Shown here piece after piece: positions 34,034-43,839 of a DNA stretch of 55,049 bases. The stretch spans positions 1 to 55,049 of the forward strand of contig NZ_JNYD01000036.1 of NCBI RefSeq assembly GCF_000717175.1, read 5' to 3'. This DNA comes from Pseudonocardia autotrophica (GTDB taxonomy: Bacteria; Actinomycetota; Actinomycetes; Mycobacteriales; Pseudonocardiaceae). Each line of letters opens with the position of its first letter. Within the stretch, counting starts at the first letter, position 1. The position numbers and the translations under genes are program-made. Below the pieces are notes generated by a model, which was given only the letters and a program-made list of their open reading frames with translations, searched no databases and was not told the origin of the DNA.

Positions 34034-35920
34034 TCAGACCTCCGACCCGTCCGGCATGGAGATGCCGTAGCCGCGGATCTTGCGGTAGATCGTGGCCCGC
34101 GACATCCCCAGCCGCCGGGCGGCCTCGGCCTTGTTGCCGTCCGTGTCGAGCAGGGCGTCGACGATGGCGTCGCACTCGATCGCCTCGAGCGGCGTGAGCA
34201 CCCGGCGGGTGATCGCCCGCGTCTCCGGCGGGAGGTCCTCCGGGCGGATCGTGCCGGTGCGCCGGCGCGCGACGACCTTGCGCAGCACCTGGTAGAGCTG
34301 GTCGACGTTGCCCGGCCAGCGGTTGCGCATGAGCACCCGCATCGCCTCGGGCGAGCAGTGCAGGTCCGCGCCCCGGGTGAGCCGCGCGAGCAGGTACGGC
34401 ACCAGCTCGGCGACGTCCTCGATGTGGTGGCGCAGCGGCGGCACCTCGATGCTGCGCGGGAAGCAGCCGAGCAGCTCGGTGAGCTCGGGGGAGTCGGGCT
34501 CGGAGCTCCGCGACCGGGTGGCGACGACCCACTGCCGCTCCGGGTCGGTCGACTCCCGGTACGGCTCCAGCGCGTCGGCCAGGGCCAGCGCGTGCTGCGG
34601 GGACAGGGCGTCGAGGTGCTGCAGGACGAGCGTCCCGCCCCCGGTGTGCAACTCGTCGGACACCTCGGCGATCCACCGGGGGCCGCAGTGCGCGGCGTCG
34701 AGCACCCGCACGTGCCCGGCGGGGGAGTGCAGCTGGTGGGTGGCGCGGGCGAGCGTGGTCCGGCCCGTGCCGGTCTCGCCCTCCAGGACCAGCCACTCGT
34801 TCATCCGGAAGTGCCGGTCGACGGCCTGGGCGCACTTCGTCCACAGCGCCCCGGAGCCGACGGCGGCCGGCAGGGCAGTGGTGATCGACGGCGTGGTCGG
34901 GCGGCCGTGCAGCGGCGCCCGGGACACGAGCTGGACCTGCAGGATCCCGCCGGACAGCCCGCCCTCGGCCCAGCTCGGCCGGCACTGCACCCGGGCCGTC
35001 GCGCCGCTGGGCAGGTCGACGAGCAGCTGGCGGCGCCGCCCGCTGCGGATCGCGTCCGTGGCCTCGGCCAGCAGCGGGACCTGGTCGGACGGGTCGATCA
35101 GCTCGCGGGCGCGGTCGTTCATCATCAGCAGGTCGTCGCTGACGGCGAACACGGCGCCGCGGCCGCGGCGGCACGCGGACAGGTAGTCGTGCATCAGGGT
35201 GAGCTCGCGCCGGCCGGACTGCTCGAGCAGCGTCTCCTCGATGCGCCGCGCGATCGTGGCGGCGGTCGCGGCCATCATCGCGCTGGCCTCGCTGCGCCAG
35301 CAGGTCAGGTCCAGCACGCCGAGCAGCTTGCCGTTGACGGGATGGTGGATCGGCACGCCGGCGCACGCCATGTCCTCGAGGTGCTCGACGTAGTGCTCGT
35401 GCCCGAACACCTGCGCCGGCGCGCGGCCCTCCAGGGCGGTGCCGATGCCGTTGGTCCCCACGTACTGCTCGGCGTAGCTGAAGCCCGGGGCCAGCCAGAT
35501 GCGGTCGAGGTGGCGGCGCAGCGCGCTGTCGCCCGTGCGCCGGTCGATGACCACGCCCTCGTCGTCGCAGAGGATCACGCTGACCGGCTCGGTGGCGAAC
35601 TGGTCGGCGATGTCCTCGATGACGGGCCGCGCGGCGCGCAGCAGCGGGGTGTCCGGCTCGGCGTCGCTCTCGTAGGGCAGCTCGAGGTGGTCGCTCGGCA
35701 CGGAGAACTGCCGGGAGCGCGTCCACGACGCCAGGATCGGCGCCCGCACGAGGCTCGGGTCGGGCATCTCGAAGTGGAGGAACGCCTCACGGGCCACGGC
35801 CACGCGTTCGGCGGCCCTGCCGACCGCCACCGGTTCGACGGGCACGGGTGGCCGGCGCGCGGACCCGTCCTCGACGTCCGGCGCCTCGTGGTGGATGGCG
35901 CGTTCGTTCTGGTCGACCAA
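34034..35920 (-). CDS. mimR: MimR/AcoR-type activator, GAF - AAA-like - Fis HTH
   Basis: 628 residues. A GAF domain (about 75-230, with YAEQYVGTNGIGTALEGRAP), a degenerate AAA+ region (about 350-560) and a C-terminal Fis HTH (NKAEAARRLGMSRATIYRKI). Unlike enhancer-binding proteins, the Walker A reads GETGTGRTT (Lys replaced by Arg), the GAFTGA loop is absent, and the Walker B position reads GGGTLVLQHLD without Asp-Glu. Divergence from prmA and known regulators of this type (MimR) in mycobacterial monooxygenase clusters make it the likely activator. TTG start with GAGAAGGG upstream. Confidence 0.85.
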   Translation of the reverse strand: MVDQNERAIHHEAPDVEDGSARRPPVPVEPVAVGRAAERVAVAREAFLHFEMPDPSLVRAPILASWTRSRQFSVPSDHLELPYESDAEPDTPLLRAARPVIEDIADQFATEPVSVILCDDEGVVIDRRTGDSALRRHLDRIWLAPGFSYAEQYVGTNGIGTALEGRAPAQVFGHEHYVEHLEDMACAGVPIHHPVNGKLLGVLDLTCWRSEASAMMAATAATIARRIEETLLEQSGRRELTLMHDYLSACRRGRGAVFAVSDDLLMMNDRARELIDPSDQVPLLAEATDAIRSGRRRQLLVDLPSGATARVQCRPSWAEGGLSGGILQVQLVSRAPLHGRPTTPSITTALPAAVGSGALWTKCAQAVDRHFRMNEWLVLEGETGTGRTTLARATHQLHSPAGHVRVLDAAHCGPRWIAEVSDELHTGGGTLVLQHLDALSPQHALALADALEPYRESTDPERQWVVATRSRSSEPDSPELTELLGCFPRSIEVPPLRHHIEDVAELVPYLLARLTRGADLHCSPEAMRVLMRNRWPGNVDQLYQVLRKVVARRRTGTIRPEDLPPETRAITRRVLTPLEAIECDAIVDALLDTDGNKAEAARRLGMSRATIYRKIRGYGISMPDGSEV

Positions 35921-36245
35921 CCGGTTGCCCTTCTCGGAGCAGCTGTGGTCCGCGGTGGCGGCGCAGCCGGGATCGGCCCGGACGGTACCGCCCGGACTCC
36001 GACCACGCTAGAGGCGGATCGCCGCACCCGAAAGTGGCTGGTCAGCTCCACACCGTCTCATATTGAGACCGCAGGTCAGGGGGGTCGGCGGTGTGATTCC
36101 TGGCACGAGGCGAGCTGTGACGGGGCGCACTCCCGGACCCGGCACGGCGGACCTCGGGCACAGAGCCCGACAGCGTCGCGGGCTCCCGCGCCATCCCACG
36201 GCGTCCGCTCTGTGCGCTCTCACCCCACCACCGTGAGGAGACGAC
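35921..36245. promoter_or_regulatory. Regulatory region between mimR and prmA
   Basis: The 325-bp divergent gap holds a 15-bp inverted repeat GTCTCATATTGAGAC at 36055-36069, the most AT-rich spot in the gap, placed about 180 bp before prmA as an upstream activator site would be. The prmA ribosome site GAGGAG lies at about 36234-36239. A TGGCAC near 36102 recalls half of a sigma-54 promoter but lacks the -12 GC element. No clear -35/-10 pair could be fixed. Confidence 0.5.
36055..36069. promoter_or_regulatory. Candidate activator site upstream of prmA
   Basis: Perfect arms GTCTCA and TGAGAC separated by TAT. A Fis-type dimer such as the adjacent MimR-like protein would bind an inverted repeat of this size. 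No second full copy is seen nearby. Confidence 0.5.
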
Positions 36246-37898
36246 GTGAGTCGGCAGAGTTTGGCGAAGGCTCACCAGAAGATCCAGGAACTCGCCTGGG
36301 AGCCGCAGTACCACGAGCCGTACATGAAGTACGGAACCGACTACACCTTCCGGAAGGCCGCGAAGAAGGACCCGCTCAAGCAGGTCCTGCGGTCCTACTT
36401 CCCGATGGAGGAGGAGAAGGACCACCGCGTCTACGGGGCGCAGGACGGCGCGATCCGCGGGAACATGTTCCGCCAGGTCCAGGAGCGTTGGCTGGAGTGG
36501 CAGAAGCTCTTCCTGTCGATCATCCCGTTGCCCGAGATCTCGGCGGCGCGCTCCATGCCGATGCTGTTCCAGGCGGTCCCGAACCCGGAGCTGCACAACG
36601 GCCAGGCGATCCAGATGATCGACGAGGTTCGGCACAGCACGATCCAGCAGAACCTCAAGCGCCTGTACATGAACAACTACATCGACCCGGCGGGCTTCAA
36701 CAACAGCCTCCGGAACTTCCACACGGACTACTGCGGCACCATCGGCCGCCAGTTCGCGGAAGGCTTCATCACCGGTGACGCGATCACCGCGGCCAGCATC
36801 TACCTGACGATCGTCGCCGAGACGGCCTTCACGAACACCCTGTTCGTGGCCATGCCGGCCGAGGCGGCGGCCAACGGCGACTACCTGCTGCCGACGGTCT
36901 TCCACTCGGTGCAGTCCGACGAGTCGCGGCACATCTCCAACGGCTACGCCACGCTGCTCATGGCGCTGTCGGACGAGGACAACCGCCAGCTGCTCGAGCG
37001 CGACCTGCGCTACGCGTGGTGGAACAACCACCGCGTCGTCGACGCCGCCATCGGCACCTTCATCGAGTACGGCACGAAGGACCGCCGCAAGGACCGCGAG
37101 TCGTACGCGGAGATGTGGCGCCGCTGGATCTACGACGACTACTACCGCTCGTACCTCCTGCCGCTCGAGAAGTACGGCCTGGTCATCCCGCACGACCTGG
37201 TCGAGGAGTCCTGGAAGCAGATCTGGGAGAAGGGCTACGTCCACGAGGTCGCGCAGTTCTTCGCCACGGGTTGGCTCGCCAACTACTGGCGCATCGACGG
37301 CATGACCGACGAGGACTTCGAGTGGTTCGAGTACAAGTACCCGGGCTGGTACGACCGGTACGGCAAGTGGTGGGAGAACTACAACCGGCTGGCGCTCCCG
37401 AACGGCCACAACGCGATCGTGGCCGAGGACGTCGACTACGTGTACCCGCACCGCTGCTGGACCTGCATGGTGCCCTGCCTCGTGCGTGAGGACATGGTCA
37501 TGCAGGAGGTCGACGGGCAGTGGCGGACGTACTGCCACGAGGTCTGCCGCTGGACGGACGCCGAGGCGTTCCGCCCGACGTACCAGGGCCGCGAGACGCC
37601 GAACATGGGCAAGCTGGTCGGCCACCGCGAGTGGGAGACGCTGTACCACGGCTGGAACTGGGCCGACGTGGTGAAGGACATGGGCTTCGTCCGCGACGAC
37701 GGCAAGACCATGACCGCGCAGCCGCACCTGAACCTCGACCCGAAGAAGATGTGGACGCTCGACCACATGCGGCGCATGCCGCATCTGCAGAGCCCCAACG
37801 TCCTGCTGAACGAGATGTCGGACGCCGAGCGCGAGGCGTTCAAGGCGGACTACAACCGCCAGGGCCCGGCCGGCCGGCCGGCTCCCAAGGACGCCTGA
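36246..37898 (+). CDS. prmA: Binuclear iron monooxygenase, hydroxylase alpha subunit
   Basis: 550 residues, large subunit of the propane 2-monooxygenase/MimA group of soluble di-iron monooxygenases. Di-iron ligands are Glu97 (PEISAAR), Glu127 and His130 (IDEVRH), Glu192 (AETAF), Glu226 and His229 (SDESRH). The C-terminal part has a Cys-rich motif, [10 protein letters not shown] followed by TYCHEVC, seen in this subfamily. It hydroxylates small alkanes, ketones, ethers or phenols with O2. The N-terminus [15 protein letters not shown] matches PrmA/MimA. GTG start with GAGGAG upstream. The substrate among propane, acetone, phenol and cyclic ethers cannot be read from sequence. Confidence 0.95.
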   Translation: MSRQSLAKAHQKIQELAWEPQYHEPYMKYGTDYTFRKAAKKDPLKQVLRSYFPMEEEKDHRVYGAQDGAIRGNMFRQVQERWLEWQKLFLSIIPLPEISAARSMPMLFQAVPNPELHNGQAIQMIDEVRHSTIQQNLKRLYMNNYIDPAGFNNSLRNFHTDYCGTIGRQFAEGFITGDAITAASIYLTIVAETAFTNTLFVAMPAEAAANGDYLLPTVFHSVQSDESRHISNGYATLLMALSDEDNRQLLERDLRYAWWNNHRVVDAAIGTFIEYGTKDRRKDRESYAEMWRRWIYDDYYRSYLLPLEKYGLVIPHDLVEESWKQIWEKGYVHEVAQFFATGWLANYWRIDGMTDEDFEWFEYKYPGWYDRYGKWWENYNRLALPNGHNAIVAEDVDYVYPHRCWTCMVPCLVREDMVMQEVDGQWRTYCHEVCRWTDAEAFRPTYQGRETPNMGKLVGHREWETLYHGWNWADVVKDMGFVRDDGKTMTAQPHLNLDPKKMWTLDHMRRMPHLQSPNVLLNEMSDAEREAFKADYNRQGPAGRPAPKDA

Positions 37899-37913
37899 GC
37901 GCGGGTCAGGCGA

Positions 37914-37946
37914 GGGGGGAGGACCGGGTCCTCCGGTCCTCCCCCC
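37914..37946. terminator. Strong hairpin between prmA and prmB
   Basis: Perfect 14-bp stem GGGGGGAGGACCGG (37914-37927), loop GTCCT, CCGGTCCTCCCCCC (37933-37946), 15 bp past the prmA stop. Inside an operon it could act as a partial terminator or as a 3' stabiliser of a processed prmA message. Confidence 0.8.
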
Positions 37947-38021
37947 GCTCGGGTCGGCCCCGCCCGCGCACCGGGCCGGCCCCGCAGTCCGTCGCACCCG
38001 CGGGTCCCGGGGTCCTCCGCG

Positions 38022-38051
38022 ACCATCATCGTCCACTGTGGACGTGATGGT
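38022..38051. promoter_or_regulatory. Second inverted repeat in the prmA-prmB gap
   Basis: ACCATCA-T-CGTCCA (38022-38035), spacer CTG, TGGACG-TGATGGT (38039-38051), 13 paired positions with one bulged base. It lies 50 bp before the prmB start and could be an operator of an internal promoter or an mRNA processing structure. Confidence 0.5.
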
Positions 38052-38101
38052 GGGCCCGGCCCGCGGGTGCTGCCCAACCGAAACCGAGAGGTGGTCCTCC
38101 C

Positions 38102-39157
38102 TTGGGCGAGAAACACGTGGTGCGCTTCGAGCCCGTCGGCATCGAGATCGAGGTCGACGAGGGTCAGACGATCCTGCGCGCCGCCGCCGAGAACGGCGTC
38201 CAGCTCATGCACGGCTGCAAGGAAGGGCAGTGCGCGGCCTGCAAGTCCTTCGTCCTCGAGGGCGAGGACATCGAGCTCGACAGCTACTCGACGTTCGCGC
38301 TGCCGGACTACGAGAAGGAGGAGGGCCAGACCCTCCTCTGCCGGGCGCACGCCTATGAGGACCTGACGATCGAGCTCCTCAACTACGACGAGGAGATCAT
38401 CCGGAGCGGACTGCCGCTGCGCCGGGGCGTGGTCGAGGTGGTGTCCAACGAGGCGGTTACCCACGACATGCGGCACCTGGTCGTGAAGCTCGTCGAGCCG
38501 AGCGAGATCAAGTTCTTCCCCGGCCAGTACATGGACTTCGTCGTCCCCGGTACCGAGGAGACGCGGTCCTTCTCCATGGCGAACACCCCCAACCGCGAGG
38601 GGATCTACGAGTTCGTCATCAAGATCTACCCGGGCGGGCTGTTCTCCGAGCACCTGGCGGACAAGATCCAGGTGGGGGACCGGCTCGAGGTGGAGGCCCC
38701 GTTCGGGACCTTCACGCTCCGGGAGAACCGCACGTCGAACCTCATCTTCGTGGGCGGCGGGGCCGGCATGGCCCCCGTGCTCGGACTGCTGCGGTCCATG
38801 GCCGAGCGCGGGGTCGAGCGCAAGGCGACCTTCTACTACGGGGCCCGCACCGCCCGCGACCTCTGCTTCGAGGACGAGCTCCACGAGCTCGCCGAGAAGA
38901 TCCCCGACTTCCGCTACGTGCCCGCCCTGTCCGAGCCGGCGGAGGGCGAGCCGTGGGAAGGCCACACGGGCCTGATCACCGAGGTGGTCAAGGCCCTCGA
39001 ACCGACACTGGAAGGAGCAGATGCCTACGTCTGCGGTCCGCCGCCCATGGTCGACGCGGCGATCGCGACGCTGACCGCACTGGGCGTGCGCGAGCAGAAC
39101 ATCTTCTACGACAAGTTCACCACGACCGGTGAGCAGGAAGGCCAGGACGGGCAGTGA
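38102..39157 (+). CDS. prmB: Monooxygenase reductase component
   Basis: 351 residues. A plant-type 2Fe-2S ferredoxin domain has Cys39, Cys44, Cys47 and Cys80 (HGCKEGQCAACKSF, LLCRA). Then come an FAD domain with TRSFSMAN (flavin-binding Arg-Ser) and an NAD domain with FVGGGAGMAPVLGLL and YVCGPPPMVDAA. It passes electrons from NADH to the di-iron hydroxylase. TTG start at 38102, with GAGAGG some 10-15 bases upstream; no ATG is available before the ferredoxin fold. The stop overlaps the prmC GTG (GTGA). Confidence 0.94.
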   Translation: MGEKHVVRFEPVGIEIEVDEGQTILRAAAENGVQLMHGCKEGQCAACKSFVLEGEDIELDSYSTFALPDYEKEEGQTLLCRAHAYEDLTIELLNYDEEIIRSGLPLRRGVVEVVSNEAVTHDMRHLVVKLVEPSEIKFFPGQYMDFVVPGTEETRSFSMANTPNREGIYEFVIKIYPGGLFSEHLADKIQVGDRLEVEAPFGTFTLRENRTSNLIFVGGGAGMAPVLGLLRSMAERGVERKATFYYGARTARDLCFEDELHELAEKIPDFRYVPALSEPAEGEPWEGHTGLITEVVKALEPTLEGADAYVCGPPPMVDAAIATLTALGVREQNIFYDKFTTTGEQEGQDGQ

Positions 39158-40356
39158 CCACCACAGAGAGCAATCCCTCCGCCCCGACCGAACGCAGCGT
39201 GCCGAAGCCCGTGTTCACGGACGCCGAGGCGGGTGCGAAGGAGTTCCCCGACTCGAGCCCCGCCGCACGGCGCTACAACTACTTCAACCCGGCGAAGCGC
39301 AAGCAGACCCACTACGAGGACGTGACCGTCGAGGTCCAGCCGGACCCGCGGCACTACCTGTCGCAGGGGTGGATCTACGGCTTCGCGGACGGGAGCAGGG
39401 GCTACCCGCTGCACTGGACGAAGCTCAAGGCCTGGGGCGTCGACGAGCCGGAGCCGCCGCGCGGCGTCGGGACCGGTTCCATGCACGTCCAGAACTGGCC
39501 GGCGCACGGCTGGCACGAGTTCCGTGACCCGAACGAGGAGTGGGAGCAGACCCTCTACCGGTACAACGCCAACGTCGTCCGCCAGCTCACCCAGAACGTC
39601 GAGAACGCCCGCAACGCCAAGGCCTTCGACCTCTGGACGCCGAACTGGATCCGCTTCGTCGAGCGCAACGTCGGCGCGTGGATGCACATCGAGCACATCC
39701 TCGGCCTGTACGTGTTCGCCGCGAACGAGCGCTCCGGCCCGACGAACATGCACAACACGGCGATGGCGGTGAACAGCGCGCACAAGATCCGCTTCGCCCA
39801 GGACCTCGCGCTCTACAACCTGACCCTGACCGAGGAGATCGACGGCTTCGACGGCAGCGCGCACCTGGAGGCCTGGAACTCCGACGCCGAGTGGCAGGGC
39901 GCCCGGAAGGTCACCGAGGCGCTCACCGCCGTGCAGGACGACTGGGGCGAGGCCATCTTCGCCGCCAACATCGTGTTCGAGCCGCTGATCGGGGAGCTCT
40001 TCCGGTCCAACCTGGTCATGCAGACCGCGGCCGGCAACGGCGACTTCGTGACCCCGACGGTCATGGGCGCCGGCGAGTTCGACTTCGCCCAGCGCGACCT
40101 GCGCTGGACGGTCGCCTGCTTCGCCCCGCTGGTCCAGGACAAGGAGTTCGCCGACCACAACAAGGGCCTGATGCAGGGCTGGCTGTCGAACTGGGTGCCG
40201 CAGGCGCTCGAGGCGGCCCGCACGATGCAGCCGATGTGGTCCCAGGCCGACCACAAGCCTCCGAGGTTCGAGGACGCCCTCGACCGTGCCAAGAACCGGT
40301 TCGCGGGCATCTGCCGCGACCTCAATCTCGACACCCCCGAGGAGCTGAAGCAGTGA
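39154..40356 (+). CDS. prmC: Binuclear iron monooxygenase, hydroxylase beta subunit
   Basis: 400 residues, small hydroxylase subunit, ferritin-like helical fold without a complete metal site. Typical segments: RRYNYFNPAKRKQTHYEDVT, YLSQGWIYGFADGSRGYPLH, WTPNWIRFVERNVGAWMHIE, and VTPTVMGAGEFDFAQRDLRW. It pairs with PrmA in the (alpha-beta)2 hydroxylase. GTG start overlapping the prmB stop by four bases, and the end overlaps prmD in the same way, indicating translational coupling of B, C and D. Confidence 0.94.
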   Translation: MTTTESNPSAPTERSVPKPVFTDAEAGAKEFPDSSPAARRYNYFNPAKRKQTHYEDVTVEVQPDPRHYLSQGWIYGFADGSRGYPLHWTKLKAWGVDEPEPPRGVGTGSMHVQNWPAHGWHEFRDPNEEWEQTLYRYNANVVRQLTQNVENARNAKAFDLWTPNWIRFVERNVGAWMHIEHILGLYVFAANERSGPTNMHNTAMAVNSAHKIRFAQDLALYNLTLTEEIDGFDGSAHLEAWNSDAEWQGARKVTEALTAVQDDWGEAIFAANIVFEPLIGELFRSNLVMQTAAGNGDFVTPTVMGAGEFDFAQRDLRWTVACFAPLVQDKEFADHNKGLMQGWLSNWVPQALEAARTMQPMWSQADHKPPRFEDALDRAKNRFAGICRDLNLDTPEELKQ

Positions 40357-40724
40357 CCACGTTCAAGACGGCAGAGAGCCCGTTCAAGTCCGACAACACC
40401 GCCTCGAACATGTGCGGCTTCACCCTCATGAACAGCCAGGTCGGGGTGCTGATCGCGAACGTCCTGGCACGGCTGGACAACGTGAAGGTCACTCCGCTCC
40501 CGTCGATGATCCGCGTCGACGGGAAGGACAAGTTCGAGGTCGTCTACGCCGACGTCGACGAGGAGGCGGGTGAGGACGAGGACTGGTTCAACGCCGCCGA
40601 GTTCGAGGAGGCGATGTCCACCCACTACGGCCGCATGGTCCACCTCGACGACCGCACGATCATGTTCGCCAACCCCGAGGACGCGGCCGAGTACCTCGAC
40701 TTCGACCTGAAGCCGATCCAGTAG
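40353..40724 (+). CDS. prmD: Monooxygenase coupling (effector) protein, MmoB/DmpM family
   Basis: 123 residues. Small cofactor-free protein that binds the hydroxylase and gates electron transfer. Family pattern: ASNMCGFTLMNSQVGVLIAN, KVTPLPSMIRVDGKDKFEVV, and the C-terminal GRMVHLDDRTIMFANPEDAA. GTG start overlapping the prmC stop (GTGA). Followed by a hairpin and then the chaperonin gene. Confidence 0.93.
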   Translation: MTTFKTAESPFKSDNTASNMCGFTLMNSQVGVLIANVLARLDNVKVTPLPSMIRVDGKDKFEVVYADVDEEAGEDEDWFNAAEFEEAMSTHYGRMVHLDDRTIMFANPEDAAEYLDFDLKPIQ

Positions 40725-40742
40725 GACCGCCGCTCCTCACCC

Positions 40743-40782
40743 CCGCAGGTGGCGGCGGCCGCAGCGCCGCCGCCACCCGCGG
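40743..40782. terminator. Hairpin between prmD and the chaperonin gene
   Basis: An 11-bp stem, GGTGGCGGCGG (40748-40758) with CCGCCGCCACC (40767-40777), extended by CCGC/GCGG at the ends. It sits 18 bp past prmD and 65 bp before prmG, so it may reduce chaperonin expression relative to the enzyme subunits. Confidence 0.7.
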
Positions 40783-40829
40783 GTTCGTTGATCCGCACCC
40801 GCGCCGCAGACCAACGCAGTTCGAGATAG

Positions 40830-42533
<1,704 letters not shown>

Positions 42534-42542
42534 GCCGGGAAC

Positions 42543-42646
42543 CGCATCATGGAACCATAATGCGCGACAGCAACGAGCTGGAGCGCATTATGGTTCCCTA
42601 ATGCGCGAAATGCTGGTCTGAATTCGCATTCTGGGTCCATGGCGCG
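42543..42646. repeat. Three 22-bp palindromes at exact 41-bp spacing
   Basis: Palindromes of the form CGCATTATGG-nn... read CGCATCATGG/AACCATAATGCG at 42543-42564, CGCATTATGG/TTCCCTAATGCG at 42584-42605 and a degraded CGCATTCTGG/GTCCATGGCGCG at 42625-42646. The starts are 41 bp apart each time, close to four helical turns. Units 1 and 2 can also pair with each other through GGAACCATAATGCGC and GCGCATTATGGTTCC. The third ends 16 bp before the GTG of the next gene. This is either a multi-site operator or a terminator-like array after prmG. Confidence 0.8.
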
Positions 42647-42661
42647 ACGGGAGAAGGCGCG

Positions 42662-43774
42662 GTGTACGAGGTCGGCGGGGAGCGCTACGTCGTCGTCGAC
42701 GCCCATGTGCACGCGTGGGACGGCAGCCCGCACAACCAGGCGGGCCCGGCGGGCGAGCAGTTCGTCGCCGACCTCCACCACCGGCACCGCGCCCTCGACC
42801 GGTCGCCCCGGCCGATCCCGTTCGACGAGTTCGCCGCAGTCGGTGAGCGCTCCCTGGTCACCGACCTGCTCGGCAGGGGACACGTCGACCGGGCGGTGCT
42901 GCAGCCGCTCGGGCTGGGAGCGTTGTTCGTCCTCGGGTTCGCGCCGTCGGCCTGGTCCGCGGAGCTCGCGGAGGGGCTCGCCGGCCGGTTCGCCGTGACC
43001 GGCGAGCTCGACCCGGCCGACGAGGGCGGTCGCCGCGGGATCGTCGCCCGGGTCCGGCGGGAGGACCTCCGCGGCCTGTCGCTGACGTCCGGGACCCGCC
43101 CGGAGGCCCGCCTCGAGCTCGACGACCCGGCCCTGCGCCGGGCACTCGGTCGGGCCGAGCAGGCGGGCGCCGCCGTCGTGCACCTGGGGGTCGGGGCGGT
43201 CGCGCATCCGGCCGCCGGGGCCCCCGCCTGGAGCCACGGCGGCGTCCCGGAACGTCCGACGGGCTCCGGGCGGGTCCGCGCGCGCTGGCCGAGCTGGGCC
43301 GAACCGGTGCGTTCCGGGTCGGCCCTGCCCGTCCGGGAGCGCGACGCCCGGCCGGCGCCGGCCGGCCGCATCGATCCCGGGCAGGTCCGGGTGCTGGTCT
43401 CGGCGCTCCCGCGGGTGCGCTTCGTGCTGGGGGCGGGCTGGCTGCCGACGCCGGTCCTGACCCGGCTCGCCCAGCTGCCCGGGGTGCACGTGCTGCTCAC
43501 CGAGGTCCTCGCCGGCCTGCGGACCCATCCGCGGGAGGCGGGGGAGGCGCTCGACGCGCTGCTGGCCGCGTTCGGGCCGGAGCGGCTGTTGTTCGGCAGC
43601 GGATACCCGCTGGTGCGCCCGGAGCGGCTGGTCGGGGAGACGGCGTCGGCGCTGCTCGCGCGGGGGCTCGGCCCCTCCGCGGTGCAGGCCGTGCTGGGGG
43701 CCAACGCGGCCCGCCTCTACCGGCTGCCCGTGCCGGAGGCGTTGGTCGCGCACTCCGTCGCCCGCGCCCGCTGA
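42662..43774 (+). CDS. Degenerate amidohydrolase-family protein of the monooxygenase cluster
   Basis: 370 residues. The N-terminus keeps the HxH motif of Amidohydrolase_2 (VVVDAHVHAWDGSPHNQAGP) and the cluster-typical FVADLHHRHRALDRSPRPIP. The C-terminal metal site is altered: the expected F(G/A)SD reads LLFGSGYPLVRPERL, so the metal-binding Asp is Gly, and the segments expected to carry the later His ligands read VVHLGVGAVAHP and FVLGAGWLP. An Ala/Arg/Pro-rich insert lies near 185-240. Proteins of this family accompany mim/prm clusters with unclear roles. GTG start. Confidence 0.8.
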   Translation: MYEVGGERYVVVDAHVHAWDGSPHNQAGPAGEQFVADLHHRHRALDRSPRPIPFDEFAAVGERSLVTDLLGRGHVDRAVLQPLGLGALFVLGFAPSAWSAELAEGLAGRFAVTGELDPADEGGRRGIVARVRREDLRGLSLTSGTRPEARLELDDPALRRALGRAEQAGAAVVHLGVGAVAHPAAGAPAWSHGGVPERPTGSGRVRARWPSWAEPVRSGSALPVRERDARPAPAGRIDPGQVRVLVSALPRVRFVLGAGWLPTPVLTRLAQLPGVHVLLTEVLAGLRTHPREAGEALDALLAAFGPERLLFGSGYPLVRPERLVGETASALLARGLGPSAVQAVLGANAARLYRLPVPEALVAHSVARAR

Positions 43775-43839
43775 CGACGCACCCCGGACACACCGACGGC
43801 CCGGCCCCCGAGGGGACCGGGCCGCCGGTGCGTGTGCGG

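Noticed and set aside
36100..36125. Sigma-54 promoter at prmA (TGGCAC)
   Set aside because: The -12 GC element is missing and the adjacent activator lacks the GAFTGA loop.
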